Of a stretch of DNA of 64,000 nucleotides, positions 11,745-22,345 are shown piece by piece (within the stretch, counting starts at the first letter, position 1; each line of letters begins with the position of its first letter). The DNA is from Lonicera japonica (Eukaryota; Streptophyta; Magnoliopsida; Dipsacales; Caprifoliaceae). The stretch spans positions 8,325,411 through 8,389,410 of the forward strand of contig CM038467.1 of NCBI GenBank assembly GCA_021464415.1. The letters run 5' to 3'. The notes below the pieces were generated by a model. It saw only the letters and a program-made list of their open reading frames with translations. It did not search any database and was not told where the DNA came from. Position numbers and translations under genes: made by a program.

Positions 11745-12420
11745 GTGGTGCTAAAACTGCTTCAATTTAGTTATTTGTGTTCACCGCGGTTCTAAAACCT
11801 TTTTAGCATCATTCTAGTATTTGACAATTGGTGTTAAAACTTGTTTTAACACCTTTAGTTTAATTAGTTGTGTTCATCGTGATTCTAAAATCTTTTTAGC
11901 GTCATTCTAGTGTTTGACAATTAGTGCTAAAACTATTTTAGTACCATGTTATTATTTATTTTGAATTTATAGACAATTTGTCCTAATTTGTTTTAGCACT
12001 ATGTGATTAATTATTTTTTATGGACAATTGGTGCTAAATTTGTTTTAGCACATTGAATTTAGTTATTTTCTGTTTATTATTGGTGTTAAATCTGTTTTAG
12101 CACATTGAATTTCGTTGTTCTCTGTGTTTGTATTGGTGCTAAAACCCTTTTAGCACTATTCTAGTATTGAATAATTAGTGCTAAAACTATTTTAGCATTA
12201 TATGATTAGTTATTTTGTTTTGAATAATTGGTGTAAAATCTATTTTAGTAAATTTGAATTTTGTTGTTCTCTATTTTCTATTAGTGCTAAATTTATTTTA
12301 GTATCATGAATTTTGTTGTTATTTGTTTTGTATTGGTGTTAAAACCCTTTAGCACCATTTTAATGTTAAAAAATTAGTGCTAAAACAATTTTAGCACTAT
12401 GTAAATAGCTATTATGTTCT
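11745..12420. repeat. Tandem array of imperfect palindromic units
   Basis: About 13 units, each roughly 45-60 bp, contain GTGCTAAAA or GTGTTAAAA followed within a few bases by TTTTAGCAC or close variants. Examples lie near 11745, 11838, 11925, 11990, 12032, 12080, 12135, 12178, 12290, 12335 and 12376. Each unit could form a hairpin with a stem of about 9 bp, and the spacer words (TTGACAATTG, GAATTTAGTT) recur too. The units have diverged, so the array is old. No coding frame passes through it. Confidence 0.8.
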
Positions 12421-12709
12421 GGACAGTGTTGGACAATCGATGATCGATCGTTCTGAAATTCGTGAGAGAGAAAGTTGTTTGAATTTTGAAATTTTTGATC
12501 AGAATCGATGCTAAGTATCTTTGGAGACGTGAGATGTTATATTATGATTATTGTGTTATTAGTTAAATAAAGAAGGGGCAATAGTGTATTTTTTGTATAG
12601 TGTCCTTAATTTACATTGCTAATTTGTAAGTGCCATTATAGTTATGTTATTATTAAAATGGACTCTTATGCCCAATTGCCTCTATATATTTTTCTATAAC
12701 GCCCCATTT

Positions 12710-13700
12710 TTTTTATTAAGTAAACTATCCTAATCGTCTTTAAACTATTAACGAGAGTCACTTTAACCCTTCCGTTTAAATTTTCTGTTAAGTTTGATGA
12801 AAATGGAAGGCATTTTTGTCATTTCAATTATTTTTTTAAAATAAATTTAATAATTTTTTTATTAAAAAAAAGAGAAAGAAAATGAGAAACCCAAACACAT
12901 ACATATATCTTATTCTCTCAATAAAACCTCATATTTTCTCTCTCATACAGATACATACATACACATATGTATATACGCAGATATATACCACCACTGCCAC
13001 CACACCACCATCAGCATCTTCTTCTTTTTTTTAAACTCTCATATTTTATCTTTCATACACATAAATGCATACATCCACCGACACCGCCACCACCACCACC
13101 ACTGCCATCACCATCTTCTTCTCTCTGTTCGTGCTTTCTCTTCTTTGATCTATCTCGGACCAAAAATTCTCTCTTCGTTCCTCTCATTTTCATCAAACGA
13201 AAATTTGGGGCCAAATCTAGGGTTATGGTTCATCTCTCTAAAAAAAGTCTCATTCAAACATTTTTCTCTCGCCATATAAATCCACAAGTGATTGTTTTGT
13301 TTCTTAACATCTCTCTCACAACAAATAATCCGAAATCATCATTCCTCCATTAAACCCATATCCATTCAACCAATTCAATTGATTTGTGGTTTTATTTTTG
13401 AGATTTACAAAAAAAAGAAGGGGGAAAGAAGAAAAAGAGAGAGAACAATAAGAAAATTTACGTATGTATGTGGACGGGTTTTGTGTTTGATTTGGTTTCT
13501 CTTTCTCTTCCTTTCTTATTTATTTTTTAAGAAAAAAATCCGGACCCGCGACCCGAGAGGCGGAGAAAATAATTAAATTTATTTTTTTTAAAAAAATAAT
13601 TGAAATGACGAATAAAAATTCGTCCCCATTTCCAAATCAAATAGTCTTAACAAAAAATTTTAAAATCAGAACGGAAGCGCCTAGTATAAAATGTGACACC
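12710..13700. mobile_element. Element with long inverted ends, non-autonomous
   Basis: Left sequence around 12770-12860 (CTTCCGTTT, TGTTAAG, TTTTTGTCATTTCAATTA) recurs in inverted orientation around 13571-13685 (TAATTGAAATGACGAATAAAA, CTTAACA, AACGGAAGC). These inverted ends are roughly 100 bp with mismatches. The interior contains CT-rich and CCACCACCACC low-complexity sequence typical of the interiors of short plant TIR elements. No transposase is encoded, and no clean target duplication was found, so the outer limits are approximate. The long-TIR design resembles MULE-type elements elsewhere in the window. Confidence 0.6.
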
Positions 13701-15344
13701 TCGCTGTTTTTGTATTTTTGTTTGTTTTGATAAAACGTTTAAGGGAATATACCAAAACTTCTTTGTTATCTAGTAAATTTTTTAGTTTACCTGGACCAAA
13801 AGAAATAAACATTGCTAGACTAATAGAAATTTAAAAGAAGACTCTCTATTAAAGAACTTAGAGTAGTTTTCATTTATAGCAAAAATTTTTAGCCGCAGGG
13901 CGTTTTTTTTTTGGGGCGTGCGGCTAAATAACAGTTGTCGACTAACCCAACTCAACTAGCATAAATATATGGCGGGCCTTAAACCCAATATAAAGCTAGC
14001 CTACTATTTGCAAAAACAATCAGGATATATACGAGCCCATAGTTTGTGTGCATTGACGCACCTAATATGTTATGCACCCACCCATATGTTGTAATGACAG
14101 GGTACAAGGATACATCTATTATTATTATTATTATTTTACTGTTTTGTAGTGTTTTTAAAAGTTACATCATATATTTTAATAATTTTTATAATTATTTTTA
14201 CAATAATTCCACTTTATTATAATAATAATTATGAAAAAGAGACATGTTGGGTCAAAAAAACAAAATTTATTAAATTAAGTCCCACTTAAAACTGATTCAA
14301 GACTTCAAGTTCATAATTTAAAATCTATGCCGGGTTTAATTCTCTTTCTGTTTAGAGTACGTGATTTTAAGAATTTCATAATTGGTAATGATAATAATAT
14401 TTATTAACTTTTGTAAAATTTTATAGAAATTGTCAGCATTCAAAATTACAAGGAACTCATTTGATTTTAAGAATGCCGCATTGCTGCCTATGATTAAGAA
14501 GTTACTTTGAGCCAACTCTTTTTATCTCCTGACCTAACTCGGTCAATAGTAGTTTATCCCCTCGGGTCAAACACGTGAATGGATAAAAACATATTAAAAA
14601 TAAAAATAAAAAATAGTAAAATTATTATAAGAACAACTAGATTAAAAATCGCAAGATTTAAAATACTTTTGATTTATCATTTCACATGAATTATAATTTA
14701 TTTTTTAAGAAAAAGAAAAAACCATAGAATATTTTTTTCACTATAAATCATCCCTTTTGATTTTAAATCGTAAAATTTCAAGAACAACTAGATTGAAAAT
14801 CATAAAATTTTAAATACTTTTGATTTATCATTTCACATGAATTATAATTATTTTTTTTTAAAAAAAGAGTACAATTTTCTTTTTTTCACTATAAATCATC
14901 CCATTTGATTATACCGCATTGCTGCCTATGATTAAAATATTTGCCTTTTTGCCATTCATGGTTCAAAAAAGCATAAAATTTATACTAAGGTGCTATTGAT
15001 TTGGTACAATATGATAAGACTTTAATTAGGCGGATGCTATATGCACCACCCTTTTTTCTTTGTATTACTCCTATTTAAAAAAGACCTAAAAAATTTACTC
15101 ACCCCCCTATATATATTAACTATGTTTGTTTCTTAATTAATAGTAATTAAGTGTTTGAGCTTCTTCGAAGAAAACCCACATACATTTTCCTTGCTCCATG
15201 AAGAAAACTCCCTCCAAACTCCATTGATTCAACATTAAAATTTTGCTCGCCAACCCAACGTTGAGCTTCTTCGCTCGCCTTGATCCAAAGTTGTTCAATT
15301 GCACCATCAAAAAGCCGACAAAACCTACATTGATTCAACTTTAA
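13701..15344. other. Intergenic with nested direct repeats
   Basis: No gene is recognised. The 22-mer starting CCGCATTGCTGCCTATGATT occurs at 14476-14497 and again at 14914-14935. Between them is a tandem duplication with a 151-bp period (unit starts near 14630 and 14781; shared words GAACAACTAGATT and TTTATCATTTCACATGAA). The minus-strand open frame at 15147-15362 matches nothing I recognise and adjoins a MITE, so I do not call it a gene. Confidence 0.6.
14630..14928. repeat. Tandem duplication, about 151-bp unit, two copies
   Basis: Both copies contain GAACAACTAGATT, ATACTTTTGATTTATCATTT, CACATGAATTATAATT and CACTATAAATCATCCC in the same order, with scattered substitutions and poly-A length differences. 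The pair sits inside a larger direct repeat (CCGCATTGCTGCC at 14476 and 14914). Confidence 0.85.
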
Positions 15345-15649
15345 GGCTCTGTTTGATAGCAATATAGAAAATGAAAATAAAACAACTAATTTTGGTGAAA
15401 AGATGAAAAATAAGTTGAGACAATTGGTGAGATACTCTCTATCTCATACTCATTTTTGTGAGTACATGTCTTCCATCCCTCTTTAATATTTTGTGAAAAA
15501 AATTTCTCCACCCTCACCCAAAGAAAATTTTGTCCGGAAAAAATCAAAAAGTAAGAGTTAATGTCACCACATCTTTCAATTTATTTTTCATCTTCTCACC
15601 TAATTAATTATTTTTATTTTCATTTTCCATGTTGCTATCAAACGGAGCC
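15345..15649. mobile_element. MITE with TAA target duplication
   Basis: The left end GGCTCTGTTTGATAGCAA is the inverted match of the right end TTGCTATCAAACGGAGCC. TAA flanks both sides (15342-15344 and 15650-15652). The TIR similarity extends inward through an AAAATGAAAATAAAA stretch and its complement for about 40 bp. The element is 305 bp and non-coding. A related partial end, GGCTACGTTTGATAGCAAC, occurs near 50057. Short TIRs with a TAA/TTA duplication fit the Tourist/PIF-Harbinger class. Confidence 0.78.
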
Positions 15650-15652
15650 TAA

Positions 15653-16306
15653 AGCTACATTGGTGTTCCAAAGCAAAAGGCCAGGTAGGTGTTTTTTTTT
15701 TCAACAATGTGCATTGTTTATCTCATATATATATATATATATATATATAATACACACAAACACGCAAAACAGTGAAAATGGATGGTTCATTATTTATTTT
15801 ATTTATATTATACACACCACAAATATATACACACAAACACCATTAACATTTAGTTCAATCACTTACTATTAACCGAGTTCATGATATTTGGCTTGGTTAC
15901 GGGCAACCGAATGTCTTTGTTGTAATTGGTTGTTTCTAACCGAGCCAAGCGGTTTTCCGTGGTTTATTATAAGGGTTAATTTATTGCTATGTATGTGTAG
16001 GATTTGCTCCCTCCATTCCAGTTAGGAGTCCACTTTTTTTTTTCTTTAAGATAAGCGAAGAAATAAATTTTAATGTAATTTTTAAATATCATTTTTTAAC
16101 CAACATTAGTCTATTTTATGCACTTAATGTGTATAGTACTCCTATGTAACTAATTTATAATAACAAATTTAAACATATAAGTGATCATTGATTTGGTGTT
16201 AAGTAAATTTCATTTCACATTTCTAACAACTAGGGTCTAATTTTTATAAAAGCATTTTTTTGTAACTTTTTTTGAAAAGAAAAAGAGGAATGTAGAGGTA
16301 AGATGA
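15653..16306. other. Intergenic, no gene
   Basis: The stretch contains an (AT)n microsatellite around 15726-15749. A block at 15870-15960 has several CCGAG/AACCGA motifs like those at 540-910 and near 63650. No coding sequence is recognised. Confidence 0.5.
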
Positions 16307-16314
16307 CAAATTAC

Positions 16315-16613
16315 TAGGGGTGTTCAAAATCCAATCCAAACCGAGAAACCGATCCAATCCATTTTTTCTGGATTTTATGGATGATTGGATTGGATCGGAT
16401 GCAAAAATTGAAAACCGAAAAAATTGGATCGGTTCCGGTTTTATATGGTCTACAAACCGATCCAAACCAATCCAATCCAATATTAAAGACTTAAAGTAGT
16501 AATTTTGTAATATTCATAAAATAAGGGGTTGCTTTGTAATATTTGTAAGATGAGGGTTTTAATTAAAATAACAATTAACATCTCAGTGAGTCAGTGATCT
16601 CACGAAGTATAGA

Positions 16614-16645
<32 letters not shown>

Positions 16646-16966
16646 GTATCATAATATAATAAAGATCCAGCCTAAGCCAGTTAGCCTTATTAAGCGGGAT
16701 TGCTAGTTTTTTTTTTTATTATTATTATTATTTAAATAAAAAAAAATTTGGCTAATTGACTCACATTGTATATTTGTATAAGATTATGTTAAATGCATCA
16801 AATAAAGAATCGGATCGGATGAAAACCGATCCAATCCAACATTTAATTGGATTGGATTGGTAAAGTATATTGGATTGGATTGGATGCTAAAACTTAAAAC
16901 CGACATCGGATCGGATCAGATGCGGATGGTTTAAAATCATCGGATTGGATCGGATGGACACCCCTA
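16315..16966. mobile_element. Non-autonomous hAT element, perfect 8-bp TSD
   Basis: The element starts TAGGGGTGTTCA and ends TGGACACCCCTA, with inverted termini of about 10 bp. The octamer CAAATTAC flanks it exactly on both sides (16307-16314 and 16967-16974). Many copies of GGATTGGAT, CGGATCGGAT and their complements fill both subterminal regions, as in hAT elements that bind transposase through subterminal repeats. Its interior has a (TTA)n microsatellite near 16617-16644 and no transposase. The open frame at 16244-16480 on the minus strand is an artefact of these repeats. Confidence 0.92.
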
Positions 16967-17010
16967 CAAATTACAAAAGATGACACATCCTCGGTCTTTA
17001 TAACAAAGAT

Positions 17011-17657
17011 CAGGGGTGGAGCCATGTAGAGGCGTGGGTCCACCTGGATTATTTTGAAAATTTTATGAAGTACAGGGGCTTGTTTGAAATAGCATAAAAA
17101 GTTAGGGGTTGATGATGTAATAAAAAAAACCGGTAGGCGAGAGTAGAGAGGCTTTTGTGCGACGAGTTTTATAAGTTCAGCGGGTGATGTTTGTAATTAG
17201 TGGGTAAAGATTAGGAGCCTTATTATAATCTTACCCTGTATTTGTTTTTAAAATTTTTTTGGATATTAAGATTTAAGTGTTTTAATATTGATTTACTTCT
17301 TAAATTGTTAATATATTTGTTTATTGGTTATTATTTATTAATATTGATTTGCTTCTTAGATTGTTAAATATTGATATTAATGTTGATATTTGCTTTTAGG
17401 TGTTTATTACTATATTTGTTTGTTGATTATTATTTATTAATGTTGATTTGTTTATTAGATTGTTAAATATTGATAATAAATTTTGTTATTGAGATTGATT
17501 TGCTTATTAGATTATTATTTGATAAGTTAATATTGAGATTAATATATTTATTTTTTAGTTATTGTAGTTAATTCAATATTGACTTAAAAAAAATTCTAAA
17601 TTCTGAACAAGATTTTTTTTTTGCCCCACCCGAACAAAATTTCTACCTCCGCTGCTG
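17011..17657. mobile_element. Non-autonomous hAT element, perfect 8-bp TSD
   Basis: The left terminus CAGGGGTGGAGCCATG and the right terminus (complement CAGCAGCGGAGGTAGA) form an imperfect TIR of the CAGGGGYGGA type found in plant hAT elements. The octamer ACAAAGAT occurs exactly on each side (17003-17010 and 17658-17665). The interior is T-rich with TTATTAATATTGATT-like repeats and codes for nothing. It lies only 44 bp from the end of the hAT element at 16315-16966. Confidence 0.88.
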
Positions 17658-17665
17658 ACAAAGAT

Positions 17666-18745
17666 ATGTATAAATTTTCATAAGAATGATATACTTTATT
17701 ATCTTTGGGCCGTTCCAAATAGAACGTTGTATTTGCATTTATAACATGGCTGGCCTGAATTTAATAGGCCCGCCTCTAATTTTCCAAATAATTTTAATAC
17801 AAGAAACAAAATGAAAATGAGAAACACAATTTAATATAGTGCAATGTGCAGATCTATGGTATGGTTTTGTTTTGATAAGTGCAATGGATAGAAGAAATAT
17901 GAAAAAGGATGGATTTAAAGTCTCAGGTCGTTCTAATTGTTTCGACTGAATATGGAAAAAAATGAGATTGATCTCCGCCATCTATAAAGAAGGTGTGAGA
18001 TTATATATAAATTGATGGGAAATTCATCTACTACTATATATATGAAAAATCAAAAGGTATTTGATGATTATTGAAACTTTATCAAGTTTTAAAAATTTAT
18101 ATTATAGCATAAGTAGTATGGGTTGTAGTAGTATGAGTCTAAGCTTCAATTAAAATAGACTACTTTCCTCTTGGAAATTAGCTCCGGTAGCTCACCGGAG
18201 ATGATGGCCCCGTTGAGAAAGAGGACTTGGAGCTCAGTTGAAAGAATATTTAACTCCAGCAGCTTGCCAAAGATGATGTGGCCTTTTTTCCACCTCATTT
18301 TATGACACAGTATCTAGTTAAAATGTCACGTCTAACTATCTAGTTGGATTGCCAAGTGAGATTGCCATGTCAAATTTTCATCCACTCAATTTAGTGGAAG
18401 TTCAATGGCTTGACTAAATAAAAAAGTTTTAAAGATTAAAGTGTGCGTATTGGCCAAAAAAATAAATAAATTTAGTGAACAAAGTGGTAAAGTTTGTTGG
18501 TTAAAAGTTGGTCATTATACCTACCAAAAAATATTGTTGGCTTAGGGTTAAAAGTTGTGCTGTTTACTTTCAGTTTTAATTAGTTAAATTATATATATAT
18601 ATATATATATTAAATAATAATCCCAAAGACAAAATAGAAAATTCACTTAAATTTGGTATCATAATAACTTTAGTCTTGTTCCATTTTATATTGATAGAGA
18701 TAATTTCAATACAAGAGTAAAAACAAAATAAAAATAAGAAATATA
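17666..18745. other. Intergenic, no gene
   Basis: There is no recognisable coding region. An (AT)n microsatellite lies at about 18591-18610. The minus-strand frame at 17739-17981 resembles nothing known. Confidence 0.5.
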
Positions 18746-19126
18746 GGTTGTGTTTGGTTGCTCACTATTTTTTTTCCCCCAAAATTTTAAAAACTCAACT
18801 CAAAACCAACTCTACTTTCACACTTCCCAAAATTTATTTCACTATACTTTCTCTCTCTAAATTTTTTTTTAAAACGCCATAACTTTAAATCAAAAAATAA
18901 TAAAAAATATATATTTGAAACCTACTCATCGAAATCTATAAAATAAGATCCATTGTGACTACTTTTTGAAAAAATTTATGCGTTTTTTTCATTGGTTGAA
19001 AAAAAGTCAAACAAAACCAAATTCACTTTTTAACATAAAAACTCTAACTCAAAACATTCAACCAAACACCAAATTTTTAAAAACTTATCTAGAAATCTTG
19101 TCTAGAAACATTAACCAAACACAACC
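18746..19126. mobile_element. MITE with perfect 14-bp TIRs
   Basis: The ends GGTTGTGTTTGGTT and AACCAAACACAACC are exact inverted complements. ATA lies outside both ends (18743-18745, 19127-19129), a possible 3-bp target duplication. The 381-bp interior contains CCATAACTTTAAAT, CTACTCATCGAAATCTATA and AAGATCCATTGTGACTA. Versions of these recur in the element at 47710-48246 and at about 54600-54860. It has no coding capacity; the open frame inside it is chance. Confidence 0.82.
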
Positions 19127-19492
19127 ATACAATTTAAAAATCCATAAAAACACTGTCACTTTCCAGGTTTGGGTCCCCTCCATTAAATCTTCCATCCAAA
19201 TTCATCCATTTGCTGTCCAAATGAGTCTAATTTGAGGCCGGATGAATTTTTTCACCAAATTTAATGAAGATCAATAAAAATAATATGAACAAATATTTAA
19301 AGCAGATTAAGTCCTTACCCTTGCCACAATAAATAAACTCGTAAAGTTAAAGTTACAAAAATATAAAGATCAAACTACTCAAGGTCAGCTAAGTTACATG
19401 CTAGCAAAAACTGAAATTAATGCGATAGCTAAGCAAAGTGAAGCTTGGACACTTGAATTCAGTACTACTGAACCAAACGGGAAACTTCCTCC

Positions 19493-21804
19493 TCAAAGTA
19501 TAAGGTATTCAACACCCGGAGATAGTTTAGTTGACAGCAGCTGTGTTGCGGACTCCTGGGCGGCCACGCTATCTTTCTGGAGTGGTTCCCACAAGGTTCC
19601 TGAGTAACTAGGAGGATCGCGAGTATCAATAATAATCTTCTCGAGACATGGAGAATTTTTAATCAGAAACGTAGCCAGTTCCAGATCAGTTCTACTCCCA
19701 CGAAATGCAGACATTTCAATAAACTTGAGACATTCGAGCCTACACTCCCTTTCCTGGATCTCTATTTCTTTCGGGTCCTCCAACCAATTGAACTGCATGC
19801 CAAACACGAAAACGTCTTCAGTTTAACTAAATAATAATATAACATAATTTTGAATTGCACACACACATGATTGCCTCTATGGAGACATCTTGGGGACACA
19901 TTTAGTAGACACAGTGACGAGTCATTAAAACATTCGTCAATGGTCTAGGTCCATCATAAATAGAATCTACACAAAGTTTACTGTTAACCAATGCAACTGT
20001 GACACATCATTGTGTCTTGAATACATGTCCCCATACAGTGTCTCTCATACATGCACCAACAAAAGTTTTGGTTGTTCATTAAATGAGAGCATCAACATTA
20101 TTTTATTTCCCTTACCTTTATGTACTTCAATTGTAACATCACAATATATGTTTCATGATCCGTATTATGTATGATGTGCAAATAAACACATGGACTGTTC
20201 CTGTAAACCCATTATGAGTGTTGCAAAGGCAGGCATTATTAAACAAACTTTTAAATTTGTCAAGCTTTAAGAATCTAATAGGTTTTAATTGCATTTAGCC
20301 TCTTCAATCGTATAACAATGTTAGCGAACAACATGCTAAATATGCACATAGTTTCAGTACAATATGGGTGCATCATAATAATGTATACCTGCACCCAAAG
20401 TCTATACAACATTGGGCATTTCCCAAGGAGTGTTGCATAGTGAAGGACACCGTGTGGATCCCATCCCTTCACTACCAATTCCAATTGCTTGAGATTTTTT
20501 AATATAGGGAATCTGTCATAGGTCTCGAAAATCTGAACAAAGAAATAAAAGCAGAAGGATTAAAAGCAATTGATAATCTGTGTCTTAATTTCGGTTGGCT
20601 GCAAAATATTGAAAAAGATACAACAGAAAAATGGTACACTTACATAACAACTCATGTTCAACGTAAGTTTCTCTATCTGAGAGAAGGAATGCCCATGGAG
20701 TTTCTGAGCAATGTCTTTACAGTAGGATCCCCCAAATGATACATCAATAAGATTTGGAGCATTCTTGAAACAAAGGCTTGCTTCTGGTCCAAAGAATTTC
20801 AACGTGCTAAGATTTATCGCAGAAGAAATCTCTAGACACTCCACATTTAGGCAGGATATCTCCAAATAATGGAGCTTTGGAGAGGCGGCATCAACTTTGG
20901 CACCAACCGGGCTACGCGAGCATCTAACGCATAAAAATTCAAGAAAGGGGCAGTTGGATAAAATGTACTCAAGTAGTTCCCGAGTCACGTTTACATAGTT
21001 CAACTTGAGATGGGTCAGGGAATTGATGGTTGGATGGCCAATAACAGATTTTTCTGGAAAAGGGTAGATGCCCTCCCAAGGTTTAAACAATCGGTCCAAG
21101 TCCAGCTCAAGTCTCCTTGCTCTCTTTTGCAACGCAAAGTTAATCCAGCTATCAATATCTGATCTAAAACTTGAATCCAAATCAAAATGGACTCTAAATC
21201 CGTCGATTGTGGCACCCTTATGCAACTTCAAAATACGATTTACCCATCCAACAAACAAGACCCTATCTGCTTCAACCAAGGGCCCCTCTTCTACAGGATC
21301 CGGTTTCCTAAAACGACTCTCTATATAAAGCTTAATAGTCCAAAAAGTTAAAGTTCTTGAATCATCAAAGTCCAAGCAACCAGTGGTGTGCATCCATAAA
21401 TTGTCCCATCTATGAGAGAGAACGGTGGTACTTGCTGCTTCTTTCATCGTCAAGTGCGACAGAATAGCTATAAGAATGTCATCTGGCAACCCACTAATAC
21501 GATCTGCCAAAAGAATATTTCTGCTTGTGCTGCACTGGCGATTGAAAACAAACAAATTTAAGTTCAAAGACAATAATAAGCTGTTAGGCTCATAATAAAT
21601 AATAATTAAGAAACTGAAATTTGTCATTAAAGCATAAATGTAACACAGATTTAACGCATAATAAGGGTGTAGATATAGAATTAATTGCTTGTAAGTTGCA
21701 TCATATCTGCGGTAGCAAAAGGAAAAGCCTTAATAATAATAATAAAAGGAGAGTAAATCAATCACCTTACGTAAATTGGTAGTAAGCTGCAGGCTTTTCC
21801 CCAT
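19493..21804 (-). CDS. F-box/LRR protein with C-terminal FBD domain
   Basis: Four coding exons on the minus strand: 21766-21804, 20644-21534, 20389-20532 and 19493-19792. All have GT-AG borders in phase 0, giving about 457 residues. The start ATG at 21804 opens a 13-codon first exon (MGKSLQLTTNLRK). The F-box occupies about residues 24-65 (ISGLPDDILIAILSHLTMKE, TVLSHRWDNLW) and would bind the SKP1 subunit of an SCF ubiquitin ligase. Leucine-rich segments follow (LTHLKLNYVNV, YILSNCPFLEFLCV, LHYLEISCLNVECLEIS). The last exon holds an FBD-type segment (LECLKFIEMSAFRG, LELATFLIKNSPCLEKI). The target is unknown. The family is very large and fast-evolving in plants, so orthology cannot be assigned. 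A separate 5' UTR exon probably ends at 22259. Confidence 0.85.
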
Positions 21805-22345
21805 GTGTAATTTATTTGGTGGAAAAAAATTATGTCACAATAACTTAACTGCCTGCCAGAAAGAAGGAAGGAGAATAATTAGCAAAAAAAAAAAAAGTGA
21901 GAAATTAGGTTTTGGAAAGTCTGGCTCCGAAAAAGACGTGAGTCTAGAGAACGAAGCCTATTTGAAAGGTGGAATGCTTTGGTGGAGATTTTCATTAAAA
22001 AATCAATCTTTACCCCACGTTTAAATTCCGGAGCAGGGCCAAGTCTAACCAAAAGAAATAATTAAAATCTTAAACAGGAATCATAACATAGCATGGTCAA
22101 ATTATTAGAAACTAAAAATTAGAGAAGCAGGGGTTTGGTTGTCCCTGGACGATGATGATTAGGCAGAGCCACAAAAAATCTACCATCAACATTGAGGACA
22201 AAAAACAAACACATGTTAAATATGGATACAACGGAGAGAGAGAGAGAGAGAAACATACCTTTCCTAGGTTCCGGATACAGAAGAAGACCTGGTACTACCG
22301 GTTGTGCCTGAGCAGAGATGGAGATTGTGCGTTTGAGATAGAGGG
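21805..22345 (-). promoter_or_regulatory. 5' UTR exons and leader intron of the F-box gene
   Basis: Upstream of the start codon the acceptor CTGGCAG is followed by exon sequence from 21852. A matching donor (AGGAAAG then GTATGT) ends a leader exon at 22259, implying a 5' UTR intron of about 592 bp. A (GA)n tract (22232-22251) sits just inside that intron, beside the donor. Transcription probably starts near 22340-22400. This is inferred from splice signals only. Confidence 0.5.

Noticed and set aside
12967..13576. Open frames of 128 and 94 codons with Pro/His/Ser runs
   Set aside because: They lie in the low-complexity interior of an inverted-repeat element and match no protein family I know.
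15147..15362. 71-codon minus-strand open frame
   Set aside because: It ends against a MITE, has no recognisable domain, and no splice-linked neighbours; I considered a retroelement RNase H fragment but could not support it.
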